Below are positions 44,670 through 52,327 of a DNA stretch of 64,000 nt, one piece after another. The notes beneath the pieces are model-generated. The model was not told the origin of the DNA. It searched no databases and saw nothing but the letters and a program-made list of their open reading frames with translations. Source of the DNA: Burkholderiales bacterium (GTDB taxonomy: Bacteria; Pseudomonadota; Gammaproteobacteria; Burkholderiales; Nitrosomonadaceae); contig JACKLR010000002.1 in the NCBI GenBank assembly GCA_024235795.1, forward strand, positions 868,001 through 932,000, written 5' to 3'. Position 1 is the first letter of the stretch. The number at the start of each line of letters is the position of its first letter. The position numbers were made by a program, and so were the translations under genes.

Positions 44670-45749
44670 TTAATGTTGAGGTGACTTGTTTGTATCCGGC
44701 TTCGCTTTGCTGTTGATAAGCAGATTTGGCGGGGGACCGATCGGTTCAAAGTCTTTTAGTAAAGGAACATCGTCCTTGTTGACCCACCGGATGTTCATGT
44801 CGTATGTGCCATGCGGTCCCCAACTGCCAGTGAATTTCTTGCCATCCGGCGTAAAGGTCCAGCACATGTCTTCTCCGCCTGTATTGATGGCATCACCGAG
44901 ATTCACTGGTTCTTGCCATTCGCCATTTTGATTTTGATGCGAAATCCATTCGTCATGGCCGCCTCGGGAGCCCAGGTCAGGCCGCATACTGGTAATGATT
45001 AACTTCTTGCCATCCTTTGACAGTCCCGTCCAATGCATATGGTCCCGGTAAGGTGAATTGATTTTCGGCCCCAAACTTTCCGGTTCCTGCCATACGCCAT
45101 TTTTCTTTTCAACTTTCCAGATGTCGCTATCTTGGGTTACTCCCGGCTGATGATAGCTATAGTAGATCAAGCTATCAGAGGCAATGATCGGACAATGTTC
45201 TTCGCCAGTCGGCGTATTGATATTTGGCAGCTCTGGAACATCGTTCCAGTTTCTAGCCGATTGCCAGACGCCATCGATTTTCTGAACGACATAAAGGTCG
45301 CCTGACAATAAATTACCGGGTTCGTATCGCGTGAAATAGATGACATTTCCGTCATCTGAAAAACTCGGTTCGAGCTCCCATGCAGACGTGTTTATGTTCG
45401 GCCCTACGGCAGGATCGATATCCGGTCCCAAATGAACGGGCGGTTGCCAGGTGCCGTCTACACTGTGAGACATCCAGATGTCGAAGTTGTAAGGATTTCC
45501 AGGCGATTCTATGCTGCCTTCGCGGGTTGACACAAAAATGGCTGTTTTACCATCTGCACTGTAGGTTATCTCGAGCTCAGCGCCAGGGGAGTTGATCGGC
45601 TCACCCATGTCCTCTGTTACACGTGTTCCCTCTGTCATGCTGTCACCGTCAGAACCGTGCATGCCCGGCATTGCATTAGAAACAGCGGGTGCCAAAAAAA
45701 ATACGATCGACACGGCATAAAGTTTTGGAATAAATAATTTTGTTTTCAT
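44670..45749 (-). CDS. Secreted PD40/WD40-like beta-propeller protein
   Basis: A 359-residue protein with signal peptide (LYAVSIVFFLAPAVSNA). It then has repeated blades of TolB/PD40 type: NSPGAELEITYSADGKTAIF, WELEPSFSDDGNVIYFTRYE, MHWTGLSKDGKKLIITSMRP and MCWTFTPDGKKFTGSWGPHG, each with a 'SxDGkxiyF' core. Such proteins are mostly ligand- or partner-binding scaffolds in the periplasm or outside; no catalytic residues are visible. The His/Met-rich start (PGMHGSDGDSMTEG) could bind metal. No operon partner is obvious. Confidence 0.8.
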   Translation of the reverse strand: MKTKLFIPKLYAVSIVFFLAPAVSNAMPGMHGSDGDSMTEGTRVTEDMGEPINSPGAELEITYSADGKTAIFVSTREGSIESPGNPYNFDIWMSHSVDGTWQPPVHLGPDIDPAVGPNINTSAWELEPSFSDDGNVIYFTRYEPGNLLSGDLYVVQKIDGVWQSARNWNDVPELPNINTPTGEEHCPIIASDSLIYYSYHQPGVTQDSDIWKVEKKNGVWQEPESLGPKINSPYRDHMHWTGLSKDGKKLIITSMRPDLGSRGGHDEWISHQNQNGEWQEPVNLGDAINTGGEDMCWTFTPDGKKFTGSWGPHGTYDMNIRWVNKDDVPLLKDFEPIGPPPNLLINSKAKPDTNKSPQH

Positions 45750-45887
45750 ACGTTGACCTTCCTCTTAGAAAAAGATAATTTGTTTATTCCTTTTTTTGTA
45801 AGGATAGGCTTTTGATTCTTATTTTGCAATCCTGGCTATTAAGGCACTGTATTTGCGCCACAAATAACGCGAATCCAAATCTCGTGA

Positions 45888-46505
45888 TTAAATTTGATGA
45901 AAGCTTTGAATTACGCGCTTGAGCACGTTCAGTTTGCCATGAAAAAAATGTTCTGCGCCTGGAATAATAACTATCGGCAATGATTGCGGTGTCGCCCAAT
46001 CGAGAATTGCATTGAGCGGGGTTATATCATCCTGATTACCCTGAATAATGAGTGTGTGCTCAATATCACCGGGAATATTGGATACGCTGACATTTTTCAA
46101 AGAAGGTGCAACCAGAATGAGAGATTTGGGATTTAGACGTTCAGCAGCCTGTATTTGCACACCGCCGCCAAATGAAAATCCTGCCAGCAATAATGGCAAT
46201 TCACCAGCATGGCCGGAAAATTGATTCTGTATTGTGTATGTGACAGCAATGACATCATCAACTTCGCCGATACCGTCATCAAAAGCGCCTTCGCTTTTGC
46301 CCACGCCACGAAAATTGAATTTGACGGCAATCAATTCTAGCGCGAGAACACTGTTAAACAGGGTATAGACAACTTTATTGTCCATTGTGCCGCCATGCAG
46401 CGGGTGCGGGTGGGCAATAATGGCAATACCTTTTGGGTGGGTGTCGGGTTCAGCCAGAACGGTTTCAATTCTTCCAGCCGGGCCATCAATAAAGAATTTC
46501 TGCAA
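45888..46505 (-). CDS. Alpha/beta hydrolase
   Basis: A 205-residue protein of the small alpha/beta hydrolase type often annotated as a KANL3/Tex30-like or dienelactone-like family. It shows GIAIIAHPHPLHGGTMDNKV near the oxyanion strand, the nucleophile motif AGFSFGGGVQ (GxSxG), and later GNQDDITPLNAILDWA (Asp) and PGAEHFFHGKL (His). All three triad members are therefore present. No signal peptide. Substrate unknown. It is followed 24 bases upstream on the same strand by a 2Fe-2S protein. Confidence 0.88.
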   Translation of the reverse strand: MQKFFIDGPAGRIETVLAEPDTHPKGIAIIAHPHPLHGGTMDNKVVYTLFNSVLALELIAVKFNFRGVGKSEGAFDDGIGEVDDVIAVTYTIQNQFSGHAGELPLLLAGFSFGGGVQIQAAERLNPKSLILVAPSLKNVSVSNIPGDIEHTLIIQGNQDDITPLNAILDWATPQSLPIVIIPGAEHFFHGKLNVLKRVIQSFHQI

Positions 46506-46529
46506 AATAAATACAAACTCCAGCAGAGG

Positions 46530-46838
46530 CTAGATTCTTAGCCGATCAACAACGCGGCCATTGACCAAATGCTCTTGAATAATTTCATCGACATCTTCCT
46601 TGTCAACATAGGTATACCAGATTCCTTCCGGATAAACGACGATGACAGGTCCTTCGCTGCATCGATCAAGGCAACCGGCATTGTTAATGCGAACCTGGTT
46701 TTTACCACTCAAGTTGAGAGCCTTAATACTGTTTTTAGCATAATCACGAATTTCTTGCGCGCCCATGTTATTGCAGCAGGCAGCAGTCCCTTCGCGTTGG
46801 TTGACACAAAAAAATACATTATATTTTAAACTCTTCAA
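46530..46838 (-). CDS. Thioredoxin-like 2Fe-2S ferredoxin
   Basis: The protein has 102 residues. Cys11 (VFFCVNQRE), Cys21-Cys22 (TAACCNNMG) and Cys55/Cys59 (AGCLDRCSEGP) give the cysteine set of the thioredoxin-like (Shethna/NuoE-like) 2Fe-2S ferredoxins; the spacing of the GCLDRC motif is characteristic. The rest (VIVVYPEGIWYTYVDKEDVD) matches the family. It likely carries electrons in the cytosol. The hydrolase follows 24 bases after its stop; such pairs occur in other betaproteobacteria as far as I recall. Confidence 0.88.
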   Translation of the reverse strand: MKSLKYNVFFCVNQREGTAACCNNMGAQEIRDYAKNSIKALNLSGKNQVRINNAGCLDRCSEGPVIVVYPEGIWYTYVDKEDVDEIIQEHLVNGRVVDRLRI

Positions 46839-46924
46839 TAGATTGGATTATTTTTTATCTGTTATACCCCGGACAGCAGTTGTCTCTGTTTTTTGGTTTT
46901 TGGCTGAATTCTAAAAATATTAAA

Positions 46925-47042
46925 ACTATTGATCCGGCCACAAGAAGTTTGAAGTTAACACAATATTTAAAATGATAGTGCATTGAATTTATTGCTTTTA
47001 ATCTATCATGCAGTTAAAACTTTAATTGGCCGAATCAATAGT
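46925..47042. repeat. Fold-back, MITE-like inverted repeat element
   Basis: The 389-base gap between divergent genes (46839-47227) contains ends ACTATTGATCCGGCCA (46925-46940) and TGGCCGAATCAATAGT (47027-47042), inverted and identical in 15 of 16 bases; over 26 bases 21 match. Inside are shorter inverted pairs (ATGATAG and CTATCAT). The whole 118 bases could fold into one long imperfect hairpin. There is no ORF. I see no clear target-site duplication. The rest of the gap is AT-rich and presumably holds promoters for both flanking genes. Confidence 0.55.
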
Positions 47043-47227
47043 ATTTCATTGTAACGTTTAATGAAACGCTTGAAAAAACTGGGGTAAATTTAAAGGTGTA
47101 TTAACTTTAAAGAAGTGTGATATTTTCTTGATTAGCAATTATACTCAGAAATAATTAACAATAAGGAACAAAATAAGGAACAATTCTTTTAATGACGGAT
47201 GCATTGCGATAGTAAGGGATGCTTATC

Positions 47228-47440
47228 ATGGCTTATACGGAATACAAAATATTGCATGTTACTGAGGGTGGGCTTGGTACGATTTTTCTGGGTGCTTCAG
47301 GGCTGCCCCTAAAAAAACTGGAAACAATACTGAATAAGGAAGCAGCGGACGGCTGGCAGCTTGTTTTTCAGCTGGTTGAACAAAAGCGTTTTATGTTATT
47401 TTGGAAACGCGAAGCTGTGATTATCACACTTGGCCGTTAG
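47228..47440 (+). CDS. DUF4177-like small protein
   Basis: I prefer the ATG at 47228 (AAGGG 9 bases upstream) to 47219, giving 70 residues. The pattern YKILHVTEGGLGTIFLGA, then LETILNKEAADGWQLVFQLV and KRFMLFWKREAVIITLGR, with the 'W' in DGWQLV, is that of DUF4177, small beta-alpha proteins of unknown function. It is followed 24 bases later by the TM2 protein and likely co-transcribed. Confidence 0.75.
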   Translation: MAYTEYKILHVTEGGLGTIFLGASGLPLKKLETILNKEAADGWQLVFQLVEQKRFMLFWKREAVIITLGR

Positions 47441-47464
47441 CGGTAAGATTCTAAGGCTACTTCA

Positions 47465-47848
47465 ATGATGTCGCGGGAAGCGGTACTGAGTGAAGAAGAG
47501 CGTTTACGCAAATTAGTGCGGGCGTTACCCGATGACAAGCGTTTTGCATTTTACAAGGAAGCCGAAAAACAGCTGAAAGATCCGGATACCTATGCAACAT
47601 TAAACTATATCTTCATTGCGGGTCTTCATCATTTTTATCTAGGTAAATGGATTCGCGGCATATTCAATATTTCTGTTTTCTTGGTTGGCCTGGTTATGCT
47701 GTTTACCCCGCTGGCTATTATTGGGTTATTACTCATCATTGCGATCAGTGGTATCGAACTTTATGCGCTTTTTAAATCACAGATTATCATCCAGGCGCAT
47801 AATAATGCCATCATGAAACAGATTTATAGCGATATCATGAAACCATAA
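47465..47848 (+). CDS. TM2-like membrane protein
   Basis: A 127-residue protein. After a charged helical N-terminus (LSEEERLRKLVRALPDDKRF) it has two hydrophobic hairpin helices: LNYIFIAGLHHFYLGKWIRG with FNISVFLVGLVMLFTPLAII, and LLIIAISGIELYALF. The 'G-x-HxFYLG' motif is that of TM2-domain proteins, small membrane proteins of poorly known function. The charged end IIIQAHNNAIMKQIYSDI is cytoplasmic. Confidence 0.78.
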   Translation: MMSREAVLSEEERLRKLVRALPDDKRFAFYKEAEKQLKDPDTYATLNYIFIAGLHHFYLGKWIRGIFNISVFLVGLVMLFTPLAIIGLLLIIAISGIELYALFKSQIIIQAHNNAIMKQIYSDIMKP

Positions 47849-48059
47849 GGTAACTCCTCATCCCGCATTTCAGCCTGACCAACCTGCTGCAATCTGGTTT
47901 TTACTTGTGAAGCGTGAGCATATTGATTGAAAAATATCATCTTGAATAGCTAATGGAATAACCAAATTCGGGATATCGCTGGATTGAAAGTGTCCGAGGA
48001 AGAAAATGGCAAATACAGTGGGGGTGAACTATAAAACATATGCCCACATGTTGTTTATT

Positions 48060-49298
48060 TCAGAAACGATATGAGAACATTACTGTAAATAAATCCCAAT
48101 TGGCATCACCGCCCGAGCTTTGTCCCAACTGAGGATTAAGCTGTGGATTATCTACTTGCGACAACCAGCCGGTACCATAAACTCTATGGTAATCAGCCGC
48201 TACCATGAAGTTGCGAGCAAATTCCCAGCGCAAACCGAACGTAATATCTTTCGCAAAAAAGCTGTGTTTAGGCAAACCTGTTAACTGAGCCATTTTTTTA
48301 CCGCTTCGGTCATGTATATTGGCAAAAAAAGCATCAAAACGTACCATTGCGGTCCAGGCAGGCGCGAAGCGATATTCTGACTGCACATAAAAACTTTCAG
48401 ATGTATTTTTAAAGGTTAAACCGCCTGGTAAGAATCCATTTCGTTCCGTAACGACTTGCCCATATTCTGCTGTAAAACTCCATTTTTCTAGATTAAGTTG
48501 TGCTGAAGCAAGTGGATAGAGGGTTTTAACGTTTCCAGAAGGAACAAGCGGTGAAGATGACTTAAAGTCGCGATCGAGATTAACAACGCTGAACATCAGG
48601 CGAAAACGACCTTCTTTCCATTGGTAACCGGCCCGGCCTATAAAAAGCGGCCTGCCTGTCATTTTTCCTGGTGCACTTGTCAGTCCTGTTAAAAATTCGG
48701 TTGCACCGCCAGTATTATCAAGGGGATTGGCGGTAACAAATTCTGCGTTGAATGCGTGATCGCCAAATGAATGGCGACCATAAATTAATCCACCATCTGA
48801 AGAAATCATTGACTGACGTAACGCCAGGGCATCAAAATAAACTGATTGCGGTAACGTAACGCTGGGACGGGTCCAGATTACATCACGGGTATCGTTATAA
48901 AGGCCAAATGGATTTTTTATTCTTCCTAGACGAATACCAAGGGTGCTATGTTCGTTGAACGGCAGTTGATAATCCAGGTTGGCGAAATCCAGGCGGAAAT
49001 TATCGTTGTCAGAACCCCCTGCATCACGATAAAGACCCTGGGCTGCGATCAGTAAATTTGGATAAACGTGGCCCATGACATTTACTCCGATTTCTCTGAA
49101 ATCAAAGCTGCCACCATTTTTGCTGTTTCCAAAAAAATTATTGCCTGATGTTAAAGTATATCCTTGGCTGGCAAACCCATGTGCCTGCCAATCGCCAATA
49201 CCCAGGTCGAATGAAAAAGCATCTCGTCCATAAGGTAGCAGGCAAAAAAACCCTATAACTAATTTTAAACGCCAGCTTGGCTTTGTTATATTCAGCAT
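48060..49298 (-). CDS. Outer-membrane beta-barrel (porin-like) protein
   Basis: I use the ATG at 49298, preceded by GAGGAG on the minus strand, giving 412 residues with a signal peptide (LKLVIGFFCLLPYGRDAFS). The rest is alternating strands with many aromatic residues (GYQWKEGRFRLMFSVVNLDR, EFARNFMVAADYHRVYG) and the protein ends FTVMFSYRF with terminal Phe, the hallmark for outer-membrane assembly. Likely a diffusion or uptake pore. The start lies 7 bases after the upstream gene's stop, so the two form a pair. Confidence 0.85.
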   Translation of the reverse strand: MLNITKPSWRLKLVIGFFCLLPYGRDAFSFDLGIGDWQAHGFASQGYTLTSGNNFFGNSKNGGSFDFREIGVNVMGHVYPNLLIAAQGLYRDAGGSDNDNFRLDFANLDYQLPFNEHSTLGIRLGRIKNPFGLYNDTRDVIWTRPSVTLPQSVYFDALALRQSMISSDGGLIYGRHSFGDHAFNAEFVTANPLDNTGGATEFLTGLTSAPGKMTGRPLFIGRAGYQWKEGRFRLMFSVVNLDRDFKSSSPLVPSGNVKTLYPLASAQLNLEKWSFTAEYGQVVTERNGFLPGGLTFKNTSESFYVQSEYRFAPAWTAMVRFDAFFANIHDRSGKKMAQLTGLPKHSFFAKDITFGLRWEFARNFMVAADYHRVYGTGWLSQVDNPQLNPQLGQSSGGDANWDLFTVMFSYRF

Positions 49299-49305
49299 GG
49301 GCACT

Positions 49306-49704
49306 TTACTCCTCAAAATAACCAATTGCACCAAGTGTTTGCTCAAATTTGCTACGTTTTTCTTCAACATTTTTTACTGTAATAGGTGGAACGCCTGTGC
49401 CCGAATACATCATTCGATCCCAAACTGATCTGAGCTGATAGGGATAAACGCCAAGAATTTCTTTGGAAAAGCGGATATGAAGGGGATGCTTGTCAGGTAA
49501 GACAAAAGCGCGAACCGGTGTTCCGTCAGGCCAGTGTGTTTGTCTGGAAAAAAAGATTCTGCGTAATTGTTCTTGGTTTAACTCGGCGTTCTCTAGAGAA
49601 CCGTGATTTATCTTAATAACAACATCTGATGCAAAACCTACATTCGTTATAAAAAAGAATAACGTGATTGTAGAAAAAAAATAAATTTTTACTAATTTCA
49701 CCAT
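49306..49704 (-). CDS. PstS-like periplasmic binding domain protein
   Basis: The likely start is the ATG at 49704, which gives 132 residues with a signal peptide (YFFSTITLFFFITNVGFAS); a longer frame extends to 49821 but adds a poor N-terminus. The rest (LNQEQLRRIFFSRQTHWPDG, PVRAFVLPDKHPLHIRFSKE, VYPYQLRSVWDRMMYSGTG) matches the short PBP2-type phosphate ABC substrate-binding domain that occurs next to porins. Located directly before a porin-like gene, so a substrate-capture pair is likely. No permease or ATPase is near. Confidence 0.75.
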   Translation of the reverse strand: MVKLVKIYFFSTITLFFFITNVGFASDVVIKINHGSLENAELNQEQLRRIFFSRQTHWPDGTPVRAFVLPDKHPLHIRFSKEILGVYPYQLRSVWDRMMYSGTGVPPITVKNVEEKRSKFEQTLGAIGYFEE

Positions 49705-49999
49705 AAGCGCAAGAATAACAGCTTGTGTTACTGAATATAATGGTATATTGCCACTGATGAATATTTTAGTGTGTGTTTCAAAATATGAATGATGCATTAC
49801 TATCATTTTTTTATCATTCATTTATCTTGACAAGAATCAAATGTTAGTGTCTATGGGTGTAGTATAAAGACAAGACCTGCTGGTGAAACAACGAAAAAGT
49901 AAATTTGATCTGTGAATTTGAGCTGGTTTTACTTTTTCTCATCTTCAATCGGTAAATATTAATATTTATTTTCAATATTTTAGTACCTGCTGACTATCT

Positions 50000-51388
50000 A
50001 TGGCTCAACCTACTCTTAGTATTAATACCGGAGAAGCGCTAGAAACCTTTAAGACATCACCACATTCACTAGAAGCAGAGCAGTCGGTTCTGGGTGGTTT
50101 GATGTTGGATAACCAAACCTGGGACAAAATTGCAGACATTATTACTGAAGAAGACTTTTATCGTCACGATCACCGGTTGATATATCATCATGTTTGCAAA
50201 TTAATCGAACACAATAAACCGGCTGATGTTGTAACGGTAGCCGAGTCGCTGGAGTCATCAGCGGAATTGCAAACAGTTGGCGGATTGTCCTATATTGGCA
50301 CCATCGTACAAAACACACCATCTGCGGCTAATATCAAACGTTACGCTGAAATTGTGCGAGAGCGTTCAATAATGCGAAACCTTGCTCAAGTTGGCGTGCA
50401 AATAACCGAGTCGGCATATCATCCAGCGGGACGTACAGCTGCAAACTTGCTGGATGAAGCAGAATCTAAAGTGTTTGAAATTGCTGAGGAAGGCGCACGT
50501 GGCAAACAAGGTTTTAGAGATATACAACCTTTGCTAAAAGAAGTTGTTGAGCGTATAGAACTGCTCTATAGCCAGGACAACCCCAATGACGTTACTGGCA
50601 TTGCCTCAGGTTTTCATGATCTTGATCAGAAAACTTCCGGTTTTCAGCCTGGTGATTTAATTATTGTCGCTGGAAGACCATCCATGGGAAAAACAGCATT
50701 TTCACTAAATATAGCAGAATATGTCGCGCTAGAATTGGAGAAGCCGGTTGCAGTCTTCAGTATGGAAATGGGTGGCGCTCAATTGGCTATGCGTATGCTC
50801 GGATCGGTAGGCCGACTGGATCAGCACAAAGTTCGCACAGGCCGGCTGGACGACGATGACTGGCCAAAATTAACGCATGCATTAGGTAAACTCAATGATG
50901 CTCCAATTCATATTGATGAGAGCGCGGCGTTAAGTGCCTTGGAAGTCAGGGCCAGAGCAAGAAGGCTCTATCGTCAATATGGAGGGCTTGGGTTGATTGT
51001 AGTGGATTATCTTCAACTGATGACTTCCAGCATGCCTGGTGAAAATAGGGCAACCGAAATATCCGAGATTTCTCGTGCCTTGAAGAGCCTTGCAAAGGAA
51101 TTAAAAGTCCCTGTTATCGCATTATCGCAACTCAATCGAAGCTTAGAACAGAGACCGAATAAGCGGCCAGTAATGTCAGATTTGCGTGAGTCAGGCGCAA
51201 TTGAACAGGATGCGGATGTCATTCTGTTTATTTATCGGGATGAAGTATATAACCCGGAGACACAAGACAAGGGAATTGCCGAAATTATTATCGGCAAGCA
51301 GCGAAATGGCCCAATTGGAAAAGTAAACCTAACTTTTCTTGGCGAATATACCCGTTTTGAAAGCTATGCAAAAATGGAATATTTCTGA
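50000..51388 (+). CDS. dnaB: Replicative DNA helicase DnaB
   Basis: 462 residues, normal length, without intein. N-terminal domain with LEAEQSVLGGLMLDNQTWDK and HRLIYHHVCKLIEHNKPADV; RecA-like motor with Walker A GRPSMGKTAFSLNIAEY, then AVFSMEMGGAQLAMRML, RLYRQYGGLGLIVVDYLQLM (Walker B), IALSQLNRSLEQR, and closing IIIGKQRNGPIGKVNLTFLG. It unwinds DNA at the replication fork as a hexamer. It lies upstream of rpsT. Confidence 0.98.
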   Translation: MAQPTLSINTGEALETFKTSPHSLEAEQSVLGGLMLDNQTWDKIADIITEEDFYRHDHRLIYHHVCKLIEHNKPADVVTVAESLESSAELQTVGGLSYIGTIVQNTPSAANIKRYAEIVRERSIMRNLAQVGVQITESAYHPAGRTAANLLDEAESKVFEIAEEGARGKQGFRDIQPLLKEVVERIELLYSQDNPNDVTGIASGFHDLDQKTSGFQPGDLIIVAGRPSMGKTAFSLNIAEYVALELEKPVAVFSMEMGGAQLAMRMLGSVGRLDQHKVRTGRLDDDDWPKLTHALGKLNDAPIHIDESAALSALEVRARARRLYRQYGGLGLIVVDYLQLMTSSMPGENRATEISEISRALKSLAKELKVPVIALSQLNRSLEQRPNKRPVMSDLRESGAIEQDADVILFIYRDEVYNPETQDKGIAEIIIGKQRNGPIGKVNLTFLGEYTRFESYAKMEYF

Positions 51389-51588
51389 AAATATATTCTT
51401 ATTTTAATAACGTCAAATTCATCTGGTATAAAATCAAAAAGCAAGAATGATTTTTTGTTCTTCCCTCATAATAAAACAATACATAAAGAATTGCTTTCAT
51501 GTATAGAAAAAAGTAGAATCGCAAGTTTTATTAATTTAAGGTTTCGGCTTCTTACCTTACTACCTTATACGCATAAATTTTATTTTAT

Positions 51589-51616
51589 TTGTTCTAGGTT
51601 ATAAGTTGAATACAAT
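51589..51616 (+). promoter_or_regulatory. Candidate rpsT promoter
   Basis: TACAAT at 51611-51616 (5 of 6 -10 bases) with TTGTTC at 51589-51594 and a 16-base spacer; about 45 bases upstream of the rpsT start. Weak -35. Confidence 0.4.
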
Positions 51617-51669
51617 CAGTATCAGTAAGTTAGTATGTAGTAAAGTTTAAAAGGAGAAAAGGGTTTTCA

Positions 51670-51933
51670 ATGGCAAATAGTTCACAAGCAAGAAAGAGAG
51701 CAAGGCAGTCAATTAAAAGGCGTGAGCATAATATTGGTCTGCGTTCACGACTTCGTACAGCTATTAAACACGTCAGAAAAGCGATTGAAGCGGGTGATAA
51801 AAAAGAAGCGCAAGCTATTTTTAATCAAACTGTCAGTACTGTGGACTCAATTGCTGATAAAGGGATTATTCATAAAAACAAGGCGGCAAGACAAAAGAGC
51901 CGCTTATCAGCAGCAATAAAAGCAATGGCTTGA
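51670..51933 (+). CDS. rpsT: 30S ribosomal protein S20
   Basis: The 87-residue basic protein starts MANSSQARKRARQSIKRREHN, and contains LRTAIKHVRKAIEAGDKKEA and IHKNKAARQKSRLSAAIKAM, all typical of S20. AAGGAG ribosome site. It binds 16S rRNA early in 30S assembly. Confidence 0.98.
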   Translation: MANSSQARKRARQSIKRREHNIGLRSRLRTAIKHVRKAIEAGDKKEAQAIFNQTVSTVDSIADKGIIHKNKAARQKSRLSAAIKAMA

Positions 51934-52068
51934 TAAAAATACAGTCAATTTTTCCCGAATTGGCTGCCTTGCAACTGAACTAACTGATTTATCATTCTTT
52001 TCATTTCGAGCTGATTGAAATAATCTACTGTGCATTAATCTCCAGCGCCAAGGGTTATGACAAACTGC

Positions 52069-52097
52069 TTGACACGGGCGGGGTGACTGAGTAGTCT
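52069..52097 (+). promoter_or_regulatory. Candidate hao promoter
   Basis: Perfect -35 TTGACA at 52069-52074, 17-base spacer, -10 TAGTCT at 52092-52097 (weak). Lies in the 394-base gap between rpsT and hao, and would give a leader of about 225 bases before the hao ATG. The rest of that gap is G- and A-rich on the coding strand and has no other gene apart from the small frame at 52179. Confidence 0.45.
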
Positions 52098-52178
52098 TAC
52101 TTTGCGAAGTTAGAAGAAAGATCAGGTGCGGTGTAGTACTGTTGTGATGGGTTCGGGTGTTGAAGTTAGGGAGGCACA

Positions 52179-52238
52179 ATGGATGAGCTTGTTGTGATGG
52201 TTCGAAGGGAAGCGGTGGTTATGATGAAGAATAAGTAA
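52179..52238 (+). CDS. Possible 19-codon upstream ORF in hao leader
   Basis: ATG at 52179 follows GGGAGG by four bases and opens a 19-codon frame (MDELVVMVRREAVVMMKNK) ending TAA. It lies within the predicted hao leader, 90 bases before hao. Short, so chance is possible; could be a regulatory leader peptide. Confidence 0.3.
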   Translation: MDELVVMVRREAVVMMKNK

Positions 52239-52327
52239 CTGCTGGATACAGCACTGAAGAGAAGAAGAAAACAAAGAGAAAGAAGTAAAAATAACTGGAA
52301 ATGAACAGAGAGACAAAGGAGAGAGAG

